Positions 28,953 through 37,842 of a stretch of 64,000 bases of DNA are shown piece by piece (within the stretch, counting starts at the first letter, position 1; each line of letters opens with the position of its first letter). Source of the stretch: Rhizobium sp. BK196 (GTDB lineage: Bacteria; Pseudomonadota; Alphaproteobacteria; Rhizobiales; Rhizobiaceae); NCBI RefSeq assembly GCF_014193255.1, contig NZ_JACHZB010000005.1, positions 367,165-431,164 on the forward strand, in the 5' to 3' direction. The translations under genes were made by a program, and so were the position numbers. The notes under the pieces are model-generated. The model was not told the origin of the DNA and did not search any database. It saw only the letters and a list, made by a program, of their open reading frames with translations.

Positions 28953-31292
28953 TCAGAATTGGTTGTTAATGCCAAACTTGAAGCGCTGGGTCTTGTCGAA
29001 GTCTTCCTTCAGGACCGGGATCGCATAATCGACGCGAAGCGCGCCGAAGGGCGACTGCCAGATCAGACCGAGACCAACCGAAGCACGCAGGGAGGAACCG
29101 TCACCTTCTTCGGTGTCTGCCCCAAGAAGCTCGACATCGTTGCCGAACAGCGTGCCGGCATCCGCAAAGACTGCGCCGCGCAGGTTGAAGTCACGCGGGA
29201 AGCCCGGCATCGGGAACGTCGCTTCGGCGGAAGCGGTGAAGTAAGTCGTACCACCAAGCGGATCGTCCGGGTTGGTAATGCGCGGGCCGATACCCTTGTT
29301 CTCGAAGCCGCGAATATCGGAATTGGTCAGCGTGAACTGATCGAAGACGTTCAGGTGATCGCCGAAGCCGACAACATAACCTGCCGATGCCGAGAGCGAG
29401 CCGATGATGTCGGCGTCGTCAGCGAGCAGATGGTAGTAACGGGCCTTACCATAGATCTTGTAGTACTGAGAATCGCCGCCGAGGCCAGCAATTTCCTGCG
29501 TCGCAGTGGCGTAGATACCTTCACGCGGCAGGACAGTGTCATCCAGCGTATTGTAGGTCAGCGTCTGGGAGACGGAAGAGCGCGTCCACGGGCTTTCATC
29601 AACCAGGTTCGCATAGGTCGCAGACAGATCGGCCGTATTGCCGTCGTACTTCATCTGCTTGTAGTTGTAGCGGAACGTCGTCGCCAGATCTTCCGTGATC
29701 GGCGCCGTTACGCGCAGGACCACGCTGGTTTCTTCGTAGTCGTAGTTGTCGTTGCTCGATGTCTCGCTGTGATTGACGTCGAAACCGGCGGCAAGACGAT
29801 AGCCGAGGAAGTAGGGTTCGGTGAAGTTAAGACCGTAAGCGCGCGAGCCTTCCTGGCCGCCACCGGCCGAAATGCGGATATACTGGCCGCGGCCGAGGAA
29901 GTTCTTTTCTTCGATCGAAGCCTCAAGCAACAGGCCGTCGCCGCCAGCCGCATAACCGGCGCCGATACCGAACGAACCGGTCGACTGATCTTGCACGTCA
30001 ACAACGATGACCACGCGATCGGGCGAACTGCCCGGCTGGGTCGAAATGTTGACCGCGGAGAAATAGCCGAGCGCTTCAAGACGACGCTTTGCGCGAGTGA
30101 TCATCTGCTGATTGAAGGCATCGCCTTCGCTGAGATCGAACTCGCGGCGGATAACGTAATCGCGCGTGCGGCTGTTGCCGCGGATTTCGATACGCTCGAC
30201 ATAGGCACGCTCGCCCTGGTCGACGAGGTATTCGACGCCGATTGTATTGTTGTTCAGGTCGCGGTTGCCGCGCGGCGTAACCCGCGCGAAAGGATAACCA
30301 GCCGAAGCAACCTGATCAGAAATCGCCTCGATGGACTTCTGGACTTCCTTGGCGCTGTAGACCTGGCCTTCGTGGGTCCTGACGAGAGACTGGAGTTGTT
30401 GCGCGTCGACGCCCTCAACGGTCGACTGGACGCTGACCGGGCCGAAGTCGTAACGCGGACCTTCTTCGATGTTGAATGTCAGCGTGTACTTGTTCGTCGC
30501 CTCGTCGAAAGCGGCATCGGAAGAAACGATGCGCATGTCGGCGTAACCGCGGTTGTAATAGAACTGGCGCAATGCGTCTTCATCAGCGTGCAGCTTATCT
30601 TCGTTGTAGACGTCCTTGCGGGTCAGGAACGAAAGAAAGTTCGAACGCTTTGTCTGAATGACCGCGGCGAGACGGCCGGCGCTGTAGGCTTGATTGCCGA
30701 CGAAATTGATAGCGGCGATCTTGGTGCGGTCGCCTTCATTGATGACGAAAGCGAGATTGACGCGGCCCTCACCGAGCGGCACGACCTGCGTCGTCACCTC
30801 GACTTCGCTGCGGCCGGTCGCGGCATAGGCTTCCTTGATCGCCGCAATGTCGGCCTGGATCTGCGCATCGCTATAGGGACCTGCGGCATGCGTCTTGACG
30901 ACGGCTGCCAGCTTGTCATCCTTGACTTTGCGGTTGCCGTTGAAGACCACCTGGTTGACGAGCTGCGCTTCCTGAACGTTGACGACGAGGGTACTGCCGG
31001 AAACCGAAATCTTGACATCGGAGAAGTAACCGGTGCCGTAAAGCTGCTTTACGGAGTCATCGATGTCGGTGTTGGAGAAGCTCTTGCCGGGGGCAATGGT
31101 GAGGTTCGACCGGACGGCCTCAGCACCGACGCGGCTTGCACCGCGCACGTCGATCCGCTGAATGACGGCAGCTTCCGCAGCCGTAGCCGAAACGAAAGTC
31201 AAAGCACCTGCGCCAGAAGCAACAACACCAGCAGACAGCGCAATCGCCGATACTGCGTTCAAAAATCTTGAACCAGCCTTCATTTCACCCAT
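28953..31292 (-). CDS. bamA: Outer-membrane protein assembly factor BamA
   Basis: The 779-residue protein has a signal peptide (cleavage near ATAAEA), five POTRA repeats (about 40-420; for example IQRIDVRGASRVGAEAVRS) and a C-terminal 16-strand beta-barrel ending in phenylalanine (RFKFGINNQF), the beta-signal recognised during outer-membrane insertion. The barrel includes the conserved GSLRASVGLG-like SSLRASVGLGLIWQSPFG. It inserts beta-barrel proteins into the outer membrane. Starts at 31292 or at the ATG three codons in are both possible. It lies downstream of rseP. Confidence 0.97.
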   Translation of the reverse strand: MGEMKAGSRFLNAVSAIALSAGVVASGAGALTFVSATAAEAAVIQRIDVRGASRVGAEAVRSNLTIAPGKSFSNTDIDDSVKQLYGTGYFSDVKISVSGSTLVVNVQEAQLVNQVVFNGNRKVKDDKLAAVVKTHAAGPYSDAQIQADIAAIKEAYAATGRSEVEVTTQVVPLGEGRVNLAFVINEGDRTKIAAINFVGNQAYSAGRLAAVIQTKRSNFLSFLTRKDVYNEDKLHADEDALRQFYYNRGYADMRIVSSDAAFDEATNKYTLTFNIEEGPRYDFGPVSVQSTVEGVDAQQLQSLVRTHEGQVYSAKEVQKSIEAISDQVASAGYPFARVTPRGNRDLNNNTIGVEYLVDQGERAYVERIEIRGNSRTRDYVIRREFDLSEGDAFNQQMITRAKRRLEALGYFSAVNISTQPGSSPDRVVIVVDVQDQSTGSFGIGAGYAAGGDGLLLEASIEEKNFLGRGQYIRISAGGGQEGSRAYGLNFTEPYFLGYRLAAGFDVNHSETSSNDNYDYEETSVVLRVTAPITEDLATTFRYNYKQMKYDGNTADLSATYANLVDESPWTRSSVSQTLTYNTLDDTVLPREGIYATATQEIAGLGGDSQYYKIYGKARYYHLLADDADIIGSLSASAGYVVGFGDHLNVFDQFTLTNSDIRGFENKGIGPRITNPDDPLGGTTYFTASAEATFPMPGFPRDFNLRGAVFADAGTLFGNDVELLGADTEEGDGSSLRASVGLGLIWQSPFGALRVDYAIPVLKEDFDKTQRFKFGINNQF

Positions 31293-31482
31293 TACCTTTT
31301 TTCCCTCGTCTCCGGCCTCGGGAAAGCCCCGATTCCGGCCACGTGTGTCGTTTTACCCGCTTTTGACATACAAGCAAGGGAGCTCGTTAATTTCTGTTTA
31401 CTTCATTTCGAAGCGTGACCCATTCGCCACTACAGCTTTGAAACATCGTAAATAAACAGTAATTTTCCCTCATTCATACGCG

Positions 31483-32616
31483 CTAGCCGATGAGCGCACT
31501 AATGTCATTCCAGGTAGCAAAAACCATTAATGTAAGCACCATGGCCAGACCAATGCGAAACGCAATTTCCTGAGCCGAAGAACCCAGCGGCCTTCCCCTA
31601 ACCGCTTCCACCGCATAGAACATCAGGTGGCCGCCATCAAGTACCGGAACCGGCATCAAATTCAGCAATCCAATCGAAACTGACAAAACCGCAGCGAGCT
31701 GCAGCAACGCACCCATTCCAAGCGTAGCCATCTGGCCCGAAGCTTGCGCCACGCGGATCGGACCGCCCAATTGGTCGGGTTTCATCGATCCATCGAGCAG
31801 GTTGCCGATATATTTGAAGGTGCCGGTGACGATATGCCAGGTCTGGATCACACCTTCACGCAGCGCTTCCAGCGGCGTGAAAGTCTGAAGACGGAAGTGG
31901 CCGACCTCTTCATTCGTGACGATCCCGATCAGCCCGACCTCGATCTTGTTGCCGAACTGGTCCGTGATGTCGGTGCGCTGAGGCACCATCGGCAGGTCCA
32001 TCTTTTCGCCGTTACGCTCGACGGTCACGACGATGTTCTGGTTTGGACGGATGCTGACATAGCGGCGCACGTCGTCGAAGGTCTGGACCTTGGTGCCGTC
32101 GATAGAGAAGAGCAGATCGCCCGGCAGTACACCGGCTGCTGCGGCGGCACTGTCCGGTTTCACCTCCGCAACGACGGGATCGGACACCGTGCGGCCATAG
32201 ATCGCGAAAAGAACCGTGAAGATGGCAATGGCCAGGATGAAATTGGCGATCGGGCCGGCTGCGACGGTTGCGGCACGCTTCCACAGCTTTGCGCCAGCGA
32301 AGGAACGTTCGCGCTCTTCGTCCGTCATCGCGGCGAGCCGGTCAGCATCCGGCTTGCTGGACGCATCCTCATCGCCGAAAAATCGCACATAGCCGCCGAG
32401 CGGGATCGCCGATATCTTCCAGCGCGTTCCGTGGCGATCGGTAAAGCCAGCAATCTCCGGGCCGAAGCCGACGGAAAAGGCAAGGATGCGGATTCCGCTC
32501 CAGCGCCCGACCAGATAATGGCCCATCTCATGCACGAAGACGAGCAGCGACAGCACGATGACGAAGGGGACGATATAGCCCGTCAAAAAACCGAATATGC
32601 CGGTCACCGCTTCCAT
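31483..32616 (-). CDS. rseP: RseP/RasP-type site-2 zinc metalloprotease
   Basis: This 377-residue intramembrane protease has the zinc motif HEMGH (H29, E30, H33) in the first membrane segment, a PDZ domain (about 130-215, with AAAAGVLPGDLLFSIDG) and the second active-site motif PVPVLDGGHLMFY. Family members cut membrane-bound anti-sigma factors and clear signal peptides. It has one PDZ domain, whereas E. coli RseP has two. It lies 29 bp after cdsA and 190 bp before bamA; no gene is seen in that gap. Confidence 0.96.
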   Translation of the reverse strand: MEAVTGIFGFLTGYIVPFVIVLSLLVFVHEMGHYLVGRWSGIRILAFSVGFGPEIAGFTDRHGTRWKISAIPLGGYVRFFGDEDASSKPDADRLAAMTDEERERSFAGAKLWKRAATVAAGPIANFILAIAIFTVLFAIYGRTVSDPVVAEVKPDSAAAAAGVLPGDLLFSIDGTKVQTFDDVRRYVSIRPNQNIVVTVERNGEKMDLPMVPQRTDITDQFGNKIEVGLIGIVTNEEVGHFRLQTFTPLEALREGVIQTWHIVTGTFKYIGNLLDGSMKPDQLGGPIRVAQASGQMATLGMGALLQLAAVLSVSIGLLNLMPVPVLDGGHLMFYAVEAVRGRPLGSSAQEIAFRIGLAMVLTLMVFATWNDISALIG

Positions 32617-32645
32617 GAGTTCCTTCTTCTATCTGGCCGCAACGA

Positions 32646-33476
32646 TCAAAGGCCGAGCAATGCCGCACCGAGCGACGTCGTCCCGCCGCCCTTTATCAGC
32701 GAAAAAAGGCCAGCAAGCAAGAACGCTGAAAAACAGGCGAAAATCAGTCCGTCGACTCGGTCCATGACCCCACCATGTCCCGGAATGAGACGGCTGGAGT
32801 CCTTCACGCCGAATTTTCGCTTGATGAAGCTTTCGAAAAGATCGCCCGACTGGCTGAAAACGGACAGGACGAGCGCGATCACCGCAGCGCGGTCCTGGGC
32901 TTCCGGAATAAGAAAGTGGACAATGACGGCTCCGGCAATCACGGCCGAAATGGCGCCGCCGACAGCTCCCGACCAGGTTTTGCCGGGCGATATGCGCGGA
33001 GCAAGCTTTGGACCACCAATCGCACGCCCCACGAAATAGGCGAGAATATCGGTGGCCCAGACCACGGCGAAGATGAAGAGCATCGCATAGAGGCCGAATG
33101 TTTCATCGCCGCGGATTGCAGCAAGCGCCAATCCAGTACCGCCGGCATATAAAAGCCCTGGCGCAAACCAGCGGCTGGCCCGGTGCAGAAAGATCATGGC
33201 GATGCCGAGAGCGGTCAAGACGATCAGCATTCCGAGCGCGTAGTCGAACGCGCCTGCCAACACGAGCAGGGCAACCAGAACCTCCCCCATCCAGCCGAGC
33301 ACATTGGTGACCGGGTCGCGTGCGATACCCGTGATCGTCGACCATTCGTAATAGATGAGAAGCGCGATAGCTGCCGCCAAAATGCGGAAGATAAAGCCGC
33401 CATACCAGGTGGCGGCAAGAACGATGATCGCGAGAATCAGGCCTGAAACGATGCGGAGCTTCAGTTCCTGCTTCAT
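32646..33476 (-). CDS. cdsA: Phosphatidate cytidylyltransferase
   Basis: The 276-residue polytopic membrane enzyme makes CDP-diacylglycerol from phosphatidate and CTP. The C-terminal CdsA signature is complete (FIKRKFGVKDSSRLIPGHGG, then VMDRVD). About eight hydrophobic segments are visible. Its start shares one base with the uppS stop (TGATG), so translation is probably coupled. Confidence 0.96.
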   Translation of the reverse strand: MKQELKLRIVSGLILAIIVLAATWYGGFIFRILAAAIALLIYYEWSTITGIARDPVTNVLGWMGEVLVALLVLAGAFDYALGMLIVLTALGIAMIFLHRASRWFAPGLLYAGGTGLALAAIRGDETFGLYAMLFIFAVVWATDILAYFVGRAIGGPKLAPRISPGKTWSGAVGGAISAVIAGAVIVHFLIPEAQDRAAVIALVLSVFSQSGDLFESFIKRKFGVKDSSRLIPGHGGVMDRVDGLIFACFSAFLLAGLFSLIKGGGTTSLGAALLGL

Positions 33477-34219
33477 CAGGTGTTCACTGCTGCGGCCTGC
33501 GCGGAAAGACCGCCGAAGCGGCGATCGCGCGAGGCAAATTTTTCAAGTGCCGAAAGGAAAAGCTCACGGCTGAAATCCGGCCAGTATTCAGGCAGGAAGA
33601 CGAATTCCGAATAGGCAGCCTGCCATAGCAGGAAGTTGGACAGCCGCTCTTCGCCGCTGGTACGGATGATGAGATCAGGATCGGGGATGCCGGCGGTATC
33701 GAGCCGGGCGTCTATCAACGCGGGCGTGATATCCTTCGCTCTGAGGCGCCCCTCCTCCACGTCCTTGGCAAGACTCATCATGGCGCGTGCAATCTCATCG
33801 CGAGAGCCGTAGTTGAAGGCAATGACGAGTGTCAGTGCCGTATTGCCTCTCGTCGTCTCCTCGGCTTCCAGCAGAAGTTTGAGGATATCGCTGCGCAGGT
33901 TGACGCGGTCGCCGATCACCCTGATGCGCACATTCTGCCGGTGAAGCTCGGCCAGATCGCTGCGAATGAAAGCCTTCAGCAGGCCAAGGAGATCACTGAC
34001 CTCGGCCTCCGGACGACGCCAGTTCTCCGAGGAAAAGGCGAAGAGCGTCAGGTATTTGATGCCAAGATCGCCGGCAGTACGCACGGTCTGGCGAACGGTC
34101 TCGACCGCCCTGCGGTGTCCCATCGTCCGCGGCAGGCCGCGCTGCTTTGCCCAACGGCCGTTGCCATCCATAATGATCGCAACATGTTCTGGCGCAGTCA
34201 AAAATGAGGTTTCCAACAT
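33476..34219 (-). CDS. uppS: Undecaprenyl diphosphate synthase (isoprenyl transferase)
   Basis: The 247-residue cis-prenyltransferase has the catalytic-Asp motif IIMDGNGRWAKQRGLPR, the LTLFAFSSENWRRP block and the C-terminal DLIIRTSGEERLSNFLLWQ and YSEFVFLPEYWPDF motifs. It makes the C55 carrier for peptidoglycan and LPS. I place the start at 34219 (MLETSFLTAPEHVAIIMDG), since the longer open frame upstream lacks family sequence. It lies 37 bp after frr. Confidence 0.97.
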   Translation of the reverse strand: MLETSFLTAPEHVAIIMDGNGRWAKQRGLPRTMGHRRAVETVRQTVRTAGDLGIKYLTLFAFSSENWRRPEAEVSDLLGLLKAFIRSDLAELHRQNVRIRVIGDRVNLRSDILKLLLEAEETTRGNTALTLVIAFNYGSRDEIARAMMSLAKDVEEGRLRAKDITPALIDARLDTAGIPDPDLIIRTSGEERLSNFLLWQAAYSEFVFLPEYWPDFSRELFLSALEKFASRDRRFGGLSAQAAAVNT

Positions 34220-34256
34220 TTTCCGTCCGGTCTTTCTTGGCGAGGACGCAAGTATA

Positions 34257-34817
34257 CTAGACTTGCATGATTTCCTTTTCTTTCTCGCCAAGCAAGCGGT
34301 CGATTTCCAAAATCGTCTCATCCGTCATTTTCTGAACGCGCTCCGACTGTGCCCGGCTTTCGTCCTGGCCGATTACGCCATCCTTTTCGGCTTTCTTAAG
34401 GCCGTCCATGCCGTCGCGGCGAACATGGCGAATCGCAACCTTGCTCTTTTCGGCATAGTCGTGGGCGACCTTGACGAGAGATTTGCGGCGCTCTTCGTTG
34501 AGTTCCGGCAACGGGATGCGGAGGTTCTGGCCGTCGACGATCGGATTGAGGCCGAGATTCGATTCGCGAATGGAACGATCTACGGCACCGACCATGCTCT
34601 TGTCCCAGACGGATACCGTCAGCATGCGCGGCTCCGGCACGGTGATGTTGGCAACCTGGTTCAGCGGCATGCGCGAACCATAGGCTTCTACCGTCACCGG
34701 ATCGAGAATGTTGGCCGAAGCGCGGCCCGTACGCAGCGATGCAATGTCGCTCTTGAACGCGGAAATGGCACCATCCATGCGGCGCTTCAATTCCTTGATG
34801 TCGATACCTTCACTCAT
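34257..34817 (-). CDS. frr: Ribosome recycling factor
   Basis: The 186-residue protein begins MSEGIDIKELKRRMDGAI and contains LRTGRASANILDPVTVEAYG, NLGLNPIVDGQNLRIPLPELNEERR and the C-terminal helical bundle RHVRRDGMDGLKKAEKDG. These are diagnostic for RRF, which splits post-termination ribosomes with EF-G. It sits in the conserved rpsB-tsf-pyrH-frr order, 51 bp after pyrH. Confidence 0.98.
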   Translation of the reverse strand: MSEGIDIKELKRRMDGAISAFKSDIASLRTGRASANILDPVTVEAYGSRMPLNQVANITVPEPRMLTVSVWDKSMVGAVDRSIRESNLGLNPIVDGQNLRIPLPELNEERRKSLVKVAHDYAEKSKVAIRHVRRDGMDGLKKAEKDGVIGQDESRAQSERVQKMTDETILEIDRLLGEKEKEIMQV

Positions 34818-34868
34818 GTCTATGCTCCCGTCTCAGAAGATTTGCGCCGGCAACGGCGCAGCTCCCTA

Positions 34869-35591
34869 TCAGTTGTCGGATACGATGGTCTTGAGACCAC
34901 CACCCGTCAAGATTTCAGCGAAACGTCCCTTCTCGTGAATCGAGAAAACGACGATCGGAATGGAATTCTCGCGCGCGAGTGCAACAGCGGCCACATCCAT
35001 GACCGCAAGGCCCCGGTCGAGAACCTCCTTGTGCGTCAGATGGTCGAAACGCGTCGCTTCCGGATCCTTCTTCGGATCGGCAGTATAGATACCGTCGACC
35101 TGGGTGCCCTTGAAGATTGCCTCGGCGCCCATTTCGGCGGCGCGCAGTGCTGCAGCAGAATCAGTGGTGAAGAAAGGATTGCCCGTGCCGCCGGCGAAGA
35201 TCACCACCCTGCCGAGCGACAGGTGATACAACGTGGCGCGCTGCGAGAAGCTTTCGCAGATTTCCGGCATGGAGATTGCCGACAAAACCACAGTGTCGAT
35301 GTTCAACTTGCGCAGCGAGGTTGCGAGCGCGAGCGCGTTGATGACCGTGCCCAGCATGCCCATGTGGTCGCCGGTAACGCGGTCGCCGCCCTTGGACGCA
35401 ACCGCCACGCCGCGGAAGATGTTACCGCCGCCGATGACGACGCCGACTTCGACACCCATCTGCCGTGCATCGGCAATGTCCGAGGCGATGCGGTCTGCCA
35501 CCGCAACGTCGATACCGAAGCCCTGGGCACCCATCATGGCTTCCCCGGAAGCCTTGAGTAGAACACGTTTATAGATTGGTTCCGACGTCAT
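34869..35591 (-). CDS. pyrH: UMP kinase
   Basis: This 240-residue amino-acid-kinase-fold enzyme phosphorylates UMP. Motifs are YKRVLLKASGEAMMG, VVIGGGNIFRG, GDHMGMLGTVINALAL and VIFAGGTGNPFFTTDSAAALRA, as in bacterial PyrH. It follows tsf across a 95-bp spacer with an inverted repeat. Confidence 0.98.
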   Translation of the reverse strand: MTSEPIYKRVLLKASGEAMMGAQGFGIDVAVADRIASDIADARQMGVEVGVVIGGGNIFRGVAVASKGGDRVTGDHMGMLGTVINALALATSLRKLNIDTVVLSAISMPEICESFSQRATLYHLSLGRVVIFAGGTGNPFFTTDSAAALRAAEMGAEAIFKGTQVDGIYTADPKKDPEATRFDHLTHKEVLDRGLAVMDVAAVALARENSIPIVVFSIHEKGRFAEILTGGGLKTIVSDN

Positions 35592-35628
35592 GTTGGCTCC
35601 TCGTAAATTGCCGCAATTGCCCGATACA

Positions 35629-35662
35629 CGAAGGGCACCGCGTTGTCACGCGATGCCCTTCG
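35629..35662. repeat. Inverted repeat in the tsf-pyrH spacer
   Basis: CGAAGGGCA at 35629-35637 pairs with TGCCCTTCG at 35654-35662, and an inner CGCG/CGCG can extend the stem. On the transcribed minus strand no T-run follows, so it is more likely a transcript-stability or partial attenuation hairpin than a full terminator. Confidence 0.6.
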
Positions 35663-35686
35663 GTTTTCCCAAATATGGCTGAAAGA

Positions 35687-36613
35687 TCAGCCCTTGGCGA
35701 CAGCAGCAACTTCGGCTGCGAAGTCGGTCTCTTCCTTCTCGACGCCTTCGCCGAGGAGCAGACGGGCCATGCCCACGACTTCGATCGCAGCGCCGGCTTC
35801 CTTTTCGGCTGCCTTGACCGCAGCACCGACCGTCAGGTCCGGATTGATGACGAAAGACTGCGAGAGAAGGGCGACTTCTTCGAAGAATTTGCGCATGCGG
35901 CCTTCGACCATCTTTTCGATGATGGCTTCCGGCTTGCCGGATTCGCGGGACTGCTCGATGAAGACGTTGCGTTCGCGTTCGGCGACTGCGGCATCGACTT
36001 CTTCGGCACGGATCGCCAGCGGATTGGTCGCAGCAATGTGCATGGCAACCTGGCGGCCAATCGAAGACAGAACGGCCTTGTCGCCGACCGACTTCAGCGC
36101 GACGAGAACGCCGAGCTTGCCGATGCCGTCGCCGGCAGCGTTGTGGATGTAGGTCGCGACGACGCCGTGCTCGACTTCCAGCTTGGCTGCACGACGAAGC
36201 GTCATGTTTTCGCCGATGGTCGCGATCGCTTCCTTGACGGTGTCGGCAACCGGCTTGCCGGATGCCGGATAGGTCGCAGCCGAAATGGCTTCGACGGTGC
36301 CGTCGGTGGAGAGCGCAACTTCGGCGATGCCGCGTGCGAGATCCTGGAAGGCATCGTTACGTGCAACGAAGTCGGTTTCGGAATTGAGCTCGATGACGAC
36401 AGCCTTGTGACCGGCGCCGGCGATAGCGACCAGGCCTTCAGCAGCGGCGCGGCCGGACTTCTTGTCGGCCTTGGAGATGCCCTTGGCGCGCAGCCAGTCG
36501 ATCGCGGCTTCGATATCGCCGTTGGTCTCGGTCAGCGCCTTCTTGCAGTCCATCATCCCTGCGCCGGACTTTTCGCGCAGTTCCTTCACCAGTGCAGCCG
36601 TAATCTCGGTCAT
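35687..36613 (-). CDS. tsf: Elongation factor Ts
   Basis: The 308-residue protein has the N-terminal UBA-like domain with the signature LREKSGAGMMDCKKALTE and the core motif VVIELNSETDFVARNDAF that contacts EF-Tu. It is the nucleotide exchange factor for EF-Tu. It lies 239 bp downstream of rpsB; that spacer has two inverted repeats and no gene. Confidence 0.98.
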   Translation of the reverse strand: MTEITAALVKELREKSGAGMMDCKKALTETNGDIEAAIDWLRAKGISKADKKSGRAAAEGLVAIAGAGHKAVVIELNSETDFVARNDAFQDLARGIAEVALSTDGTVEAISAATYPASGKPVADTVKEAIATIGENMTLRRAAKLEVEHGVVATYIHNAAGDGIGKLGVLVALKSVGDKAVLSSIGRQVAMHIAATNPLAIRAEEVDAAVAERERNVFIEQSRESGKPEAIIEKMVEGRMRKFFEEVALLSQSFVINPDLTVGAAVKAAEKEAGAAIEVVGMARLLLGEGVEKEETDFAAEVAAVAKG

Positions 36614-36740
36614 AAGCTTCCTCTTGTCGGTTTATACGGTGGCCCGCGGAACGCGGCGCGGCACCGGATTGAGGCACGAAATGTACCTGTATGTATGACA
36701 GCGTTATGAAGACGCGTCATAACAGAATTCATGGAGGCAC

Positions 36741-36755
36741 AAGCTGTGACAGCTT
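36741..36755. repeat. Short inverted repeat in the rpsB-tsf spacer
   Basis: AAGCTGTGACAGCTT has 7-nt arms around a single central G. It lies 128 bp upstream of tsf on the minus strand. This could be a protein-binding palindrome or part of a leader fold. Confidence 0.5.
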
Positions 36756-36770
36756 CCGCCTGAAACAGGC

Positions 36771-36806
36771 AAGGCCGCCGAACTTCTGAGAGTCGCGAGC
36801 GGCCTT
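36771..36806. repeat. Hairpin after rpsB
   Basis: AAGGCCGC (36771-36778) pairs with GCGGCCTT (36799-36806) and lies 47 bp beyond the rpsB stop on the minus strand. There is no strong T-tract in that direction, so partial termination between rpsB and tsf is possible but not shown. Confidence 0.6.
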
Positions 36807-36852
36807 TCCCAATCTTTGCAAGCTTCGGCGGAGTCGTATTCCGCCTGCTTTA

Positions 36853-37620
36853 TCAGGCTTCGGCTGCCTCATCGAGCGCCGGCTCGAACGGAACTTCCGT
36901 CGATGCGCCGAGGTCGCGGCCAGATCCGCTCTGCTGACGGGCGATACCATCGATCGCAGCGCGGGCGATCAGATCGCAGTAGAGAGCGATGGCGCGCGAG
37001 GCGTCGTCGTTGCCCGGGATCGGATAGTCGATCAGGTCCGGATCGCAGTTCGAGTCGATGATGGCGACGACCGGGATGCCGAGGCGCTTGGCTTCGTCGA
37101 TCGCGATCTTTTCCTTGTTGGTGTCGATGATGAACATCAGGTCCGGCGTGCCGCCCATGTCCTTGATACCGCCGAGGGCCTTATCGAGCTTTTCGCGCTC
37201 GCGCTCGAGGTTCAGGCGCTCCTTCTTAGAGTAGCCGGACTGCTCGGAAGACAGAATTTCGTCGAGCTTGCGCAGGCGCTGGATCGAGTTGGAGATCGTC
37301 TTCCAGTTCGTCATCATGCCGCCGAGCCAACGCGAGTTGACGTAGTACTGGGCAGAACGCTTGGCCGAGTCAGCGATCAGCTCGGAAGCCTGACGCTTCG
37401 TGCCGACGAAGAGAACGCGGCCGCCACGAGCAACGGTGTCGGACACGACCTGCAGGGCGCGCGACAGCATCGGAACGGTCTGAGCCAGGTCGATGATATG
37501 GATGTTGTTACGATCGCCGAAAATGTAGGGCTTCATCTTCGGGTTCCAGCGGTGCGTCTGGTGACCGAAGTGGACGCCTGCTTCGAGCAGCTGGCGCATA
37601 GAAAAATCAGGCAATGCCAT
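36853..37620 (-). CDS. rpsB: 30S ribosomal protein S2
   Basis: The 255-residue protein begins MALPDFSMRQLLEAGVHFGHQTHRWNPKM in pieces and contains FVGTKRQASELIADSA, RWLGGMMTNWKTI, LMFIIDTNKEKIAIDEAKRLGIPVVAIIDSN and a C-terminal extension. It heads the rpsB-tsf-pyrH-frr translation block. The 222-bp upstream spacer should hold the promoter; I see no gene in it. Confidence 0.98.
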   Translation of the reverse strand: MALPDFSMRQLLEAGVHFGHQTHRWNPKMKPYIFGDRNNIHIIDLAQTVPMLSRALQVVSDTVARGGRVLFVGTKRQASELIADSAKRSAQYYVNSRWLGGMMTNWKTISNSIQRLRKLDEILSSEQSGYSKKERLNLEREREKLDKALGGIKDMGGTPDLMFIIDTNKEKIAIDEAKRLGIPVVAIIDSNCDPDLIDYPIPGNDDASRAIALYCDLIARAAIDGIARQQSGSGRDLGASTEVPFEPALDEAAEA

Positions 37621-37842
37621 GCCTTGTTACTCCTTTTCCGGTTGAACCTCCGCAAGGCGAACAGCATCCTCTTCGAAGATGCCACCGGGCGGAAAAGCCG
37701 GATTTCTCCCCGACGATCCCATGCCTTACGTGTGGAATGGGCGTGGCCTTACATTCGATTTGCCGCAAAAGCAAGGCTCGTGCCAAAAAAACTGCCGAGA
37801 ACGGACGAATGAGCGCGCCGCCGATACATACGCATCGCCGGC

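Noticed and set aside
28812..31271. A plus-strand open frame of about 819 codons antisense to bamA
   Set aside because: BamA on the minus strand has a signal peptide, POTRA repeats and a barrel ending in Phe. The plus frame is a compositional shadow.
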